Shown: positions 12,116 through 29,452 of the stretch, in pieces
How the letters are laid out: each line of letters begins with the position of its first letter
Position numbering within the stretch: the first letter of the stretch is position 1
Assembly (NCBI RefSeq): GCF_021917145.1
Contig: NC_061061.1
Coordinates: forward strand, 15,329,484 to 15,393,483
DNA from: Hypomesus transpacificus
Lineage: Eukaryota; Chordata; Actinopteri; Osmeriformes; Osmeridae
Direction of reading: 5' to 3'
Length of the DNA stretch: 64,000 bases
Made by a program: the position numbers and the translations under genes
Notes under the pieces: generated by a model
The model's database searches: none
Told to the model about the DNA's origin: nothing
Seen by the model: the letters and a program-made list of their open reading frames with translations, nothing else

Positions 12116-12736
12116 GCCAACTAGTATGAATGTGACACCGACCAGTATGAATAGATGTGCGTGGGCAGAGGATTGTAATGAAACTACTGGGGCAAAGGGC
12201 CCTATTCATATCCTTTTTTTCTTTCAAGCTTGCTGTGCTAAATGTCCCATTGCTTTAACCCACTATATAACAGTTAAGGGACGCAAGTTTGATATCAGCT
12301 TTGGCAGGGACATCAATAGTTAATGCGAGCGTGCAACAACAAAAAATGCATTCAGTTGAGCGCAATATACGTTTTTTTTTTTTTAGCTTCATGTGATATT
12401 GTTTTCATGTTTTAGTCCAAATATATTGATCGGAAGGCCTATCATTTAGAACATTTCTTTAGTTTTGTAATGTTTTCTCAATTCTGACTTGTGTGCCGAG
12501 TCCGACAACTGGACTTCTGTGTGCGTGCCACAGTGGCTATTTGGAAAGCTCGAAGAGTGCGCTGACATGGAATTCTGTAAGCATCGGTTTCTATTTTCGG
12601 TTAAACTGCTTTGATTTTACAAACGTTGATTGGGATACTGCGTTTATTGTTTCCGGGATTATCAATCGAAATTAATGCACTGACTAATAAGGCAAATTGT
12701 TAAAACTTTAGATTTTACTGGGACACAGCAGATTTA
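12116..12736. other. Intergenic sequence, no feature recognised
   Basis: AT-rich sequence between the LINE and the pogo-like element. Nothing coding or repetitive is recognised beyond short A/T runs. Confidence 0.5.
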
Positions 12737-13661
12737 TAAGGGAGACTTGGTATGGTTGTAACACTTTTTTCTTCAGCACCTAAAATTACCTTTTTTTTTT
12801 GCTACACGTCTGAAACTTTTAGGCAAAGTACCCATATTTTTCTACTACAAATGGCAACAATTAAAATGTTCTTCAACTATATCACAGACTTGTGAGATGA
12901 TGACAAATTCAAGGTGGTCTTTTGGTACAACTAATCCCACTACTGGGGTAGGTTGTAACAGACACTGGGGTAAGTTGTAACAGCTAGACAAAATGCACAA
13001 AAACCAAGTGATATGCCACAATAGTTTTATTTTAAATGAATGGCTGCAGCAATAAAATATGTGTGAATATGGGGAGTGTATGTGCATATTGTGTGTGTTT
13101 GTGCATGCACACGTGTCCGTTTGTGTGTGCATGTCCATATGTGTACATTCATATGTATAAATCTGATGTTTTTCCCTTTTCGACGCTCCTCCTCTTCCAA
13201 TGCCAGCTTCACTGGAGTATCAGTGAGGATTTCCAAGCGCCTCTTCTTCTTACTCCTACCTGTCTCTTTGGTTGTAACACTTTCAAAACACACGTTACAA
13301 CCATCCCCGCCAAGGTCACCCATTGTTTAGCTAGCTGTATTAGCATGGTGCTTTGAAATTAGCAGGAGGTTGATATACCATTGTTTACTAAAGAAACTGC
13401 AGTTTGACCTGATATAAACATTATCTACAACGGTGGAAGTACTAAATGAAAAATTATATATTTTTACTTTCTTACCTCAGAATAACATTTTCTGCTGTAG
13501 CTTCAGGTGAGATAGCACCACAGACTGGAAAACCTCCATGTGGGATCTAAAGGAAATCTGAGGAAACTGAAACTGTCACATGACTCTTATCTTAGCCCTA
13601 ATTCATGGAATTGGTAGTGTTACAACTCTCCCTGTGTTACAACTATACCCTGTCTCCCCTA
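12737..13661 (-). mobile_element. Short pogo/Tigger-like DNA transposon remnant
   Basis: The ends are inverted repeats: AAGGGAGACTTGGTATGGTT then GTAACAC at 12738 and its counterpart AGGGGAGACAGGGTATAGTT then GTAACAC on the minus strand at about 13660. Internal GGTTGTAACA motifs recur. A minus-strand frame at 13323-13170 reads SKKKRRLEILTDTPVK and LALEEEERRKGK. This resembles the C-terminal tail of fish pogo-like transposases, as I recall them; the DDE catalytic domain is absent. At about 0.92 kb it is a non-autonomous or internally deleted copy. Confidence 0.6.
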
Positions 13662-13799
13662 CTGGGGCACTTGCCCAAGTAAAAAGGGTCTAACAACACT
13701 CCTGTGTGTGGGTATAGATGACTAACTTGGAGAGTATGCAACTGGAAACCCACCATCACAACCACCTCTCGAACGGAAGATGTGAATCCCCAAAAGTCT

Positions 13800-13992
13800 T
13801 CAGTGCCTTCCAGTCGAGATGTGTTTGTGATGATGATACCTTCTGATGGTTGCAATGTGGCTTGTAAGAACAGACCGTTCCTTGAATCTGACGACTGAGA
13901 ATAACTGTAGAGTAATGCATTGATCTTCTGTTATTTCTATATATACTTTGTGTATGTTGCTTTAGATAAAAGCGTCTGATGAAATTATACAA
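13800..13992 (+). repeat. SINE-like dispersed repeat, related to 27515-27680
   Basis: GCAATGTGGCTTGTAAGAAC followed by AGACCGTT matches GCAATGTGGCTTGCAAATAC plus AGACCGTT in atp4a intron 21, with further similarity through GATCTTCT and TAATTTCT-like blocks. The end GCTTTAGATAAAAGCGTCTG is the typical tail of fish tRNA-derived SINEs. Confidence 0.55.
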
Positions 13993-14355
13993 GTGTACTT
14001 GTTTCTGAATAGTTCAGATGTTTCAAGTTCATGAGTTCTCTGCTCCTTCTGCCTTCTTTTGGTAAACACAGTCAATGTTGTGGAGGAGACTTTCAGCGTC
14101 ATTACACAACTGCGCTAATCTCTGACATCAGACCAGACTGATCGTAGCTTTCCCTTGTGTGTTTATGATAATGTAACATGGTTCCTTGATCTGATTGACG
14201 GACCAGCTCCAGTCTGGACATATAGTTCCAGAATGCAACAGTAAGCCGCAAGGTGAACCACAAAAAGTATTTTAGAAAATGATTCCCGCTCCAGAGTCTG
14301 TCATCTACACAATCTTTATCTCAAGAACGGGTCGTGCTAAGCTACCAAAAAAAAT

Positions 14356-15005
14356 AATAATTCCAGTCGATTGTCGATGGGTTTATGTTTTGTTTCTTCA
14401 GAGGTTAATAGGATTTTGGTGGCACGGTTCGACAGGTGATCGTTCTACACCAGTAAGGTAGCTACCCTTTGTCAACATGGATGGATATGGTTGGCAAATA
14501 AAGGATGGGACCTTTCACGTTGGATGACCAGAAATTGATGACCAACTGCCGCTGACAGTGTTTTGTATGTGATACACTGCGGCTGCAAAAGTGCCTGTGA
14601 GTAAGGGAGATGTTCCTGTTTTTCGCTGAGACTGTGTTGCACAGACTTATGTGGTTGTTGTAATTGTGTCAACACAAAAGAAACTGAAGAACTGGAAGAT
14701 AACTGTCCTGACACTGACAATGAGGACTGTGTGTCCTTAATCTGTTATTCCTTATTCTGTTTTGTACAGTTTTATATATCATATTTCATACTTTTCATAA
14801 AGATTGTTTTTTATCGTTGATCAGTGTTGTTTTCATTTGTGGAAGAATGAATTGAATGTTACAACAATTACATAAGTCTGTGCAACACAGTCCTAGTGAA
14901 AAACAGGAACATCTAACTGCACTCTCTCACTGTATCGAACCAAAATCCTATTACGCTCTGAAGAAACTAGTTCTGCATTAAACATAGACGCATCGACGCG
15001 TCTAA
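14356..15005. mobile_element. Foldback element with relic of a cysteine-rich transposon protein
   Basis: Outer arms: 14390-14445 (CTTCAGAGGTTAATAGGATT then TTGG) pairs with the reverse complement of 14928-14968 and similarity continues outward to 15005. Inner arms: 14594-14675 (GATGTTCCTGTTTTTC, GACTGTGTTGCACAGACTTA) pair with the reverse complement of 14860-14945. The loop between the inner arms is about 180 bp. In the left arm, traces of GYGWQIKDGTF and of a Cys-rich block (CGCKSAC, CSCFSLRLCCTDLCGC) resemble the C-terminal tail of proteins of fish mobile elements whose class I cannot name. The relic is broken. It lies in the atp4a duplicate and is absent from the functional atp4a flank. 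Confidence 0.6.
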
Positions 15006-15384
15006 CAGATCTTACCCTGAACCTGTCCACAACTGTCAACATCATGAAAATACTTATTTGTTTGATTGTTTTGTCCAGTGCATTTCAGTTGTTTACCAGG
15101 AAAAGACAGCATCAAGAAACTTCAGTGTTGACGTGGTTGAATTTTCGATTATTGATTGTGTCTGAAGTCAGAAGAATTTGTCTTTATCTGTTTATTCTTA
15201 AAATCAAGGAGGAGCAATTCCAGAACAGTATCATAAATGATGTCTGGAGTAGAAGGGCTCTCTAAAGGTGTCATGATCTGAGCACTGTTTTATACAGTGA
15301 TTCCAGACAGTTACATCATTAGTTCTATAGTTCATGTCTATCAAAAGAGGAACTCTTCAATAACAGAAAGTTAAAAAGGAAATA

Positions 15385-17045
15385 CAGTGCCCTCCAAAAG
15401 TATTGGAACAGTGAGGCCAATTCCTTTATTTTTGCTGTAGACTGAAAACATTTGGGCTTGACATCAAACGATGAATGTGAAACCAGAGATCAACGTTTCA
15501 GCTTTTATTTCCAGGTATTTACATCAGGATCTGATGCACAAATTAGAAAATATCACCTTTTTGTTCGAACCCACCCATTTGTCACGTGAGCAAAAGTATT
15601 GGAACATATGACTGACAGGTGTGTTTTGTTGCCCAGGTGTGTCCTATTACATACATTATTCAATCAATAAATACCACTGAATGTCTACACTCAGGTTCAG
15701 ATTGGGTAAGATAGGTTTTGTCTATGCAGACTGTATTCAGAGGTGAAAACAACATGAAAACCGGAGCGCTGTCTTTGGGTGAAAAACAAGCAATTGTGAG
15801 TCTTAGAGAAGATGGAAAATCAATCAGAGCCATTGCAGAAACATTGGCCATAGCCAGTACAACCATTTGGAATGTCCTGAAGAAGAAGAAAACTACTGGT
15901 GTACTAAGTAACAGACGTCGAACAGGTAGACCAAGGAAAACATCAGCAGTTGATGACAGAAACATTGTGAGAGCTGTAAAGAAAGACCCTAAAACAACTG
16001 TTAGTGAGATCAGCAACAACCTCCAGATGGCAGGAGTGAAGGTATCACTATCTACTGTTCGCAGAAGACTTCATGAACCAAAGTACAAGGGCTACACCAG
16101 AAGATGCAAACCACTCATTAGCAAGAAGAATAGGAAGGCCAGGCTGGAATTTGCCAAAAAGTACAGAGATGAACCTCAAAAATTCTGGGACAAAGTTTTA
16201 TGGACTGATGAGACAAAGATTAACTTTTACCAAAGTGATGGAAAGGCTAAAGTTTGGAGAAAGAAAGGAACTGCTCATGATCCCAAACACACAAGCTCAT
16301 CTGTGAAACACGGTGGAGGTAATGTCATGGCTTGGGCTTGCATGGCTTCTTCTAGGACGGGCTCATTAATCTTCATTGAGGATGTAACACATGATGGCAG
16401 CAGCAAAATGAACTCGGAAGTCTACAGAAACATTTTGTCTGCCAATTTAAGGAAAGATGCAACCAAACTGATTGGCAGAGCCTTCATCATGCAGCAAGAT
16501 AACGACCCAAAACACACTGCCAAAACAACAAAGGAGTTCATCAGGGGCAAGAAATGGAAGGTATTAGACTGGCCAAGTCAATCTCCAGACTTAAACCCTA
16601 TAGAGCATGCATTTTACCTGCTTAAGAGGAGACTGAAGGGAGGAACCCCACAAAACAAACAACAACTGAAAGAGGCTGCAGTGAAAGCCTGGGAAAGCAT
16701 CAAAAAGGAAGAATGCAAAAGTTTGGTGACGTCAATGGGTCACAGACTTGCTGCAGTTATTGAAAGCAAAGGATTTGCAACTAAATATTAAGTCTTATTC
16801 ACTTAAATATGTTTTAAGTATGTCTGTTCCAATACTTTTGCTCACATGACAAATGGGTGGATTCAAACAAAATGTGATATTTTCTTAGTTGTGCATCAGA
16901 TCCTGATGTAAATACCTGGAAATAAAAGCTGAAACGTTGATCTCTGGTCTCACGTTCATTATTTGATGTCAAGCCCAAATGTTTTCAGTCTACAGCAAAA
17001 ATAAAGGAATTCGCCTCACTGTTCCAATACTTTTGGAGGGCACTG
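15385..17045 (+). mobile_element. Complete Tc1-like transposon, long inverted repeats, TA target site
   Basis: A 1661-bp element flanked by TA (15383-15384 and 17046-17047). The inverted repeats are about 222 bp (15385-15607 and 16823-17045), begin CAGTGCCCTCCAAAAGTATT, and differ at only around ten positions by eye. AAAAGTATTGGAACA recurs at the inner and outer ends of each repeat, as expected for paired transposase binding sites in IR/DR Tc1 elements. It interrupts the duplicated atp4a flank and is absent from the functional copy. Confidence 0.95.
15718..16791 (+). CDS. Tc1-like transposase, uninterrupted
   Basis: An open frame of 357 codons, close to the usual Tc1 size (about 340 aa; the second ATG, MKTGALSLGEKQ at 15754, fits that length better). 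The N-terminal half has paired helix-turn-helix domains (EKQAIVSLREDGKSIRAIA; VSEISNNLQMAG) with the GRPRKT hook between them. The DDE catalytic core is present: WTDETKINF, QQDNDPKHT and SQSPDLNPIEHAFY, with 34 residues between the second Asp and the Glu (DD34E). GGGNVMAWACM marks the glycine-rich box. No stop or frameshift is seen. It would cut and paste the surrounding element at TA sites. Whether it is still active cannot be judged from sequence alone. Confidence 0.93.
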   Translation: MSMQTVFRGENNMKTGALSLGEKQAIVSLREDGKSIRAIAETLAIASTTIWNVLKKKKTTGVLSNRRRTGRPRKTSAVDDRNIVRAVKKDPKTTVSEISNNLQMAGVKVSLSTVRRRLHEPKYKGYTRRCKPLISKKNRKARLEFAKKYRDEPQKFWDKVLWTDETKINFYQSDGKAKVWRKKGTAHDPKHTSSSVKHGGGNVMAWACMASSRTGSLIFIEDVTHDGSSKMNSEVYRNILSANLRKDATKLIGRAFIMQQDNDPKHTAKTTKEFIRGKKWKVLDWPSQSPDLNPIEHAFYLLKRRLKGGTPQNKQQLKEAAVKAWESIKKEECKSLVTSMGHRLAAVIESKGFATKY

Positions 17046-18274
17046 TAGGTTGCGGAACGAGATACAGATGCTCAATATTAAAAAACTGAGCTTGAGACAA
17101 CAGAAGCATAACTTGTGAGCAAAAAACCCTTGAGTATGGGCAAAACAACCAGGGTCAAACAGTCAAATAGTTAGACGTTTGTCAGCAAACAAAAACTTAA
17201 CATTACTGTCTTTGACCAAAAGGTTATGCTATTTTTACAGAAGTTAAAACCTCAGCAATAATTCTTCTAGGCCAAAGAATATTATAGACATCTTAAAGAA
17301 TACACATTTTCTATTACAGTAGTTAGACGTAAAGAGGTATTTGAGAGTGACATTTGTGATATTAACCTGCCTACAGTGGTAATGACATTACAATGACATT
17401 TACCTTTTACAGTGACGCTGCCGACACCAGAGAAGACCAGTCAGGATAGAATCCATGGATTCAGGTGTCGTGTTCACTGTTATGAAGGTGACATTTGTGT
17501 GATGGAGAGATTAAAAATGTATTTGTAAACATGAGATTAGTTCACAACTGATCTTTCTCATTGGCCTTCAAGAAGACAGTGGAAATTCCTTTCAATTCCA
17601 CAAACAAGTTCCAGGTAAAATATTTAACATGGAACATTTGGTTAACATTGAGAAACAAATCTATGTCAACTTGTTACAGGAATTCTGTGAGTATTTTTTT
17701 TTTTACATTGATTCACGGAACAGATGAAGGTCAGGGGGTGGTTTTTATAAATATTGGCAGAAGCAGCTCAGTAAATGATTAATTTGAAGAACTCAACAAG
17801 AAAAAAAGAAAACTTCCCCTCCTTTCCACCCACCTCTTTTTTCCTTTTCTTTTCTTCTCTCTGGTGGTGAGTAGCTGTCAGTACATGAGCTGGAAGACCC
17901 CCTCGACTTGCACTACCTGCTGGTGATGAAGGGAGCCCCAGAGAGGATCCTGGAGCATTGTCAACCATCCTAATCAAAGGCCAGGAGTTGCCTCTGGACG
18001 AGCAATGGAAAGAGGCCTTCCAAACTGCATACATGGACCTGGGGAGCCTAGGGGAGAGAGTGCTGGGTGAGGCTTCATCTGTGGAAATAAAGAGAAGTGC
18101 TGAAGGGTTGTCAGGGGGAGGGACTTGAAGGGAGGGATGAAAAGCTCTTGGAAAGAGGGACCTGGAGAAGAGGGAAGGCTTGGGGAGAATGGTGGCTGAG
18201 ATGGGGAAGGAGGACAGGAATAATTTGTATCCAACTCCATACAGCATAGGAGTAAAATGTCACCTCGGGGAGAC

Positions 18275-18450
18275 AGATTGGGGTTGGGGAATTGGGCTAT
18301 TAATCAAAAGGTTTCTGGTTCGATTCCCGGCCGTGCAAAATGACGTTCTGTCCTTGGGCAAGGCACTTCGCCCTATTGGCTTCTGAGGAATGTCCCTGTA
18401 CTTACTGTGAGTCGCTCTGGATAAGAGTGTCTGCTAAAGGACTAAAATGT
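18275..18450 (+). repeat. tRNA-derived SINE at the duplication breakpoint
   Basis: B-box-like GGTTCGATTCC, then TGCAAAATGACGTTCTGTCC, GGGCAAGGCACTTCGCCC and GTCGCTCTGGATAAGAGTGT. To its left the sequence follows atp4a intron 12; to its right it follows the low-copy repeat of 970-2330. The SINE is therefore the switch point between two different source regions. Confidence 0.8.
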
Positions 18451-18454
18451 TAAA

Positions 18455-18800
18455 CTTTTTTTTTAAAGACCGAACTCTTAGCTTACCAAACCTAGCAAGT
18501 GGATGTTTATCTACTACCTGTTTGTCAGTGGAGGCTGGTCCATTAGAGGCAGAGGAGGATGCTCCTCCTTTATTATAAGGCGAGTAGATTTATAAAGTAG
18601 CTAGTATAAAATAACATGACGCAGTTGGTCGGTTTTCCTCCTGTCCTCCCCAATTTCATTCTACACTGTAGTCTACTACTTAATTATTTGCCATTTAAAA
18701 AAGCCTCCATGCGGAGGCGCTAGAGTATTTGCAGTGACACTCTTTTGTTACACACATAACGAGGATGATCTTGTTCACTTTTGGTCTATACTTTTGCACC
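18455..18800. repeat. Second copy of the low-copy repeat found at 970-2330
   Basis: Collinear with 970-1391 plus 2198-2330 and lacking the 806-bp insertion. It contains CAGTGGAGGCTGGTCCATTA and CTCCATGCGGAGGCGCTAGA. Confidence 0.75.
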
Positions 18801-18960
18801 CCCGCCTTAAAGAACTCAGGGCGGAGCTCATCCACCCCAGGGGCCCTGCCACCGCTGAGCTTTTCAACCACCTCGGCAGCCTCAGCCCCAGAGATAGAAG
18901 ATCCCCCCCCCCCCCCCCCCCCCCCGATGTCCCCAGACACGTCGGAAAGCGTGCTGGTTC
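18800..18960 (-). mobile_element. Non-LTR retrotransposon fragment (start of reverse transcriptase)
   Basis: Minus strand reads SGAEAAEVVEKLSGGRAPGV then DELRPEFFKAG. This is the entry to the reverse transcriptase domain of a different LINE type from the L2-like copies (family pattern VVKKLLSGKAPGVDEIRPEM). Only about 160 bp remain. A poly-C run at 18903-18925 lies inside. Confidence 0.7.
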
Positions 18961-20207
18961 CTGAAAATCTGTTTATTCTAATGTTATGTAAACTGACTAT
19001 CCACATACATGGATGACCTGGCAGCTGTGATGTGAAGCTGTGAACAATTGATTAGGAACACATGGATCCTCCAGTACTGAGAAGTAGAAGGCAATGGCTA
19101 CAGTGTTCTGTTCACATACCAGGGTGTTATTCCCTTCCAGTAAACTGTTCCCTCCCATGTTCCCCTCTTGCAATTCTTAAATTCTATTCTTTATAGCAAC
19201 ATTTTTCTCTTAAATCCATCATGGAACATATGATTCAGGTCATGGAGTTTCTGTTTGGAGAATTTGTGGTGTGGTGAAGTGTGTTTGATCGTGGAAACAT
19301 TAAACGATTTCATACATCCCAACCTCCTTCGGAGACTCATTTCAGGGAGGTGGCTTCCCCCCCCCCCCCCCCGCCCCTTCTGGTAAACACAGTCAATGCT
19401 GTGGAGGAGACTTTCAGCGTCATTACACAACTGCGCAAATCTCTGACATCAGACCAGAGAGACTGATCGTAGCTTTCCCTTGTGTGTTTATGATAACGTA
19501 ACATGGTTCCTTGATCTGATTGGCGGACCAGCTCCAGTCTGGACATATATTCCCAGAATGCAACAGGGCTGTGTGGAACGGATGAGAGTAACCTTCAGCT
19601 TCGGTCAGGAAAGGACATTCTTAGCTTTACCTCATTATTATTTCCTGATGATGATAGAGACTACATGCCTGTTACAGCAAGCACATTACATTCAAAGTAT
19701 TCATTTGTTTTAAATGTGTATGACCAGTGTGGAGGATTTTACCACAGGCAGACATTTACTTATAATTCCTATAAGTAATTTGCCTCTACCTCAGCTGTGT
19801 AACAGATCTTACCCTGAACCTGTCCACAACTGTCAACATCGTTAAAATACTTATTGTTTGATTGTTTTGTCCAGTGCATTTCAGTTGTTTACCAGGAAAA
19901 GACAACATTAAGAAACTTAAGTGATAGTTAGACGTAAGGAGGTATTTGAGAGTGACATTGGTGATATTAACCTGCCTGCCGCGTTAATGACATTGCAATG
20001 ACATTGACCTTTTACAGTGACTCAGTTTATCAGTCAGTGTAGAAACGTGCTGGTGAAGATTAGATATCAATTCTACAAGTACTAGTCTTGTGTGTGTGTC
20101 TGTGAGTGTGAGTGTGTGTGCGTGTCTTGGGCAGGGGTGACATTGGCCACTGCATGCATCAGTATAAAGTTGGGACGGTACAACAAGTGTGTTATAGAGT
20201 GGGGTGG
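18961..20207 (+). promoter_or_regulatory. atp4a upstream region
   Basis: No gene is seen between the LINE fragment and the atp4a TATA box. Poly-C tracts lie at 18903-18925 and 19358-19374. The segments 19382-19562 and 19803-20021 are duplicated at 14.1-17.4 kb, where they are broken up by transposons. A (GT)-rich tract occupies 20090-20130. Confidence 0.6.
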
Positions 20208-20215
20208 TATATAAG
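20208..20215 (+). promoter_or_regulatory. TATA box of atp4a
   Basis: TATATAAG lies about 150 bp upstream of the ATG at 20364, giving a predicted transcription start near 20240 and a 5' UTR of around 125 nt. A TATA-driven promoter fits a strongly expressed, tissue-restricted gene. Confidence 0.65.
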
Positions 20216-20363
20216 GCTAGCCATGCAGAGCAGTCCTGGTCGAGGGAGTTGGAGACAGAGGAGCTCAAAAAAAACTTTGGTGTGGATCTAAGAGGCCGCC
20301 AAGATTTCGGGGGTTTGGACTTCTATTGATCTGGACGGAGACTCCTTCGGACGGCCAGCAACC

Positions 20364-28056
<7,693 letters not shown>

Positions 28057-28297
28057 GAGACAGACCCAGGTGGCAAGTCTTTTTATTAGGTCCTACGGCA
28101 TTAGGTCACTACACTCAAACAATCAAGTCATGTGTGAATAAGAGTAGTGTTAATGTTCATAGTGGTCCAGTATTCAAGTGTTTCTTCTACATTATATTCC
28201 ATAAGGTACCAGCACCATATTCATGATTATGATTTGTGTCCAAGACAGAAATCGTTCAGCCAAAAACCTTGTACGTGAAATATCATGTATTTGTACA

Positions 28298-28303
28298 AAT
28301 AAA
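28298..28303 (+). terminator. Polyadenylation signal of atp4a
   Basis: AATAAA about 240 bp downstream of the atp4a stop codon, followed by a GTGAGTG G/T-rich stretch. Confidence 0.7.
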
Positions 28304-29392
28304 GTGAGTGATATATCCATCAGACTTTTAACTAATTAATTTCCAGCAGACAACAGCAATGGCTTGCAACATTTTTCCTAACTCTAGAATACTATTAAAT
28401 GACTCACCCGGATTCTAAAGCAGGACCCATGCCAGGGTTTTGCTCATATCAAAGCGTTGTTCCCTTCCACATACTATTAACTACCCGCCTAGACAAATCT
28501 GGTAGGACAAGGTGAACATGTCTCTCGATTTGTCATTTATAAGTTTAGCCACACGATGGCGCAATTAACGTAGGCTAACAGAAAATAATGTAATAAACGC
28601 TAAACATGATAAATGGTTTTGGATGCTAAGCAAGCTGTATCTGATCGTATTCTGTTTGGATGACTACTGTTATTGCAATTTTGGTCGCGATACATATATT
28701 GAGTTCCTTCACATCCTTTTCATGAGAGGAGAGTATAGGCCTAAAAGCTGGTCTGTACTTAGCCGATCGACAAATTATGTGAATCAGAAAGGTCACATAC
28801 GAGGTTTCCTCAGACACGCGTCATCTGTCACGTCCTACACCAGCCAGATGCAGATGGAGGATAGATTGGCATATTCCAAAGACACCGTCACTCATTCAAT
28901 TATTTTTAAACCACAAACACAAACGTTCTAAATGAATTAGGCCAGTGAAAGGGGTGACGACAAATGATGATAGGCCAAGTTTACTGCAGGCCATTTCTGT
29001 GTTATATAAATAAAAGATATTCTTCAGCTAGCCAAGTCCTACTAAGCTTCAATATGGAGCTTAGGTTAACTTTCATTGCATGCTACGTGGTATACACGTT
29101 GGTTACGTGGTAATACATCCAGAATTCTATTTCACGTTTAAATGTTGTAATTTACAACATGTATAGGCCATCTTTCTCCCTCTTACATTCTCCCGGTTTC
29201 ACGATAATTGTCCCTTAGAAACGCCGCCCAACCCTCCCCTACACGGTTCGCCCACGGAAGCAACAGGGTTCTATTGCTCGTGCTCAAAGTGGTATCCGTG
29301 ACTATCTCCTCGTTCTGTCTCCGTCCTAACCACTGGTAGAAGAAAGTGTGACGTCACGTTTCCAGGGCGACTAGACCAGTGCACGTGTCCTC
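28304..29392. other. Intergenic region between atp4a and gapdhs
   Basis: About 1.1 kb. No coding family is recognised; a 102-codon open frame at 28623-28931 has no recognisable domain. The GC content rises towards 29340, consistent with entry into the gapdhs promoter (CCGCCC boxes near 29225 and CACGTG at 29382). Confidence 0.5.
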
Positions 29393-29398
29393 TATAAA
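29393..29398 (+). promoter_or_regulatory. gapdhs: TATA box and non-coding exon 1 of gapdhs
   Basis: TATAAA at 29393 gives a predicted start near 29424. A short non-coding first exon ends at 29452 with the donor GTAAGC (CCGCAAAG/GTAAGC). It would join exon 2 at 36246 through a 6.8-kb intron. A non-coding first exon with the ATG in exon 2 is the usual GAPDH gene layout. Confidence 0.65.
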
Positions 29399-29452
29399 TT
29401 CGGTAGGCAGTTCCATTACCTCGTCCAGACACTGCAGCATCTCACCGCAAAG

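Larger units (their letters stand above)
14062..18270 (+). pseudogene. Partial, internally deleted duplicate of atp4a (upstream flank plus exon 9, 11 and 12 pieces)
   Basis: Segments match the functional locus in order. 14062-14236 matches 19382-19562; 15005-15126 matches 19803-19924; 17317-17416 matches 19925-20021; 17417-17566 matches 23237-23387 (end of exon 9 and intron 9); 17567-18270 matches 23734-24440 (end of exon 11, intron 11, exon 12, intron 12). Introns and exons are about equally similar, so this is a DNA duplication and not a retrocopy. The region holding the TATA box and exons 1-8 is missing, as are exon 10 and most of exon 11. Exon 12 has lost one base (GAGCATTGTCAACC versus GAGCGTTGCTCAACC), a frameshift. 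A foldback element and a Tc1-like transposon sit inside. It cannot encode a pump. Confidence 0.9.

Noticed and set aside
13036-13356. Plus-strand frames rich in Cys/Val/His
   Set aside because: They arise from GT-rich sequence within the pogo-like element, opposite its transposase relic.
17768-18247. Minus-strand 159-codon frame over the atp4a duplicate
   Set aside because: The same frame appears opposite exon 12 of the functional gene (23808-24408); both are antisense shadows.
28623-28931. 102-codon open frame between atp4a and gapdhs
   Set aside because: No domain, no splice context and no family resemblance; length is within chance for AT-rich DNA.
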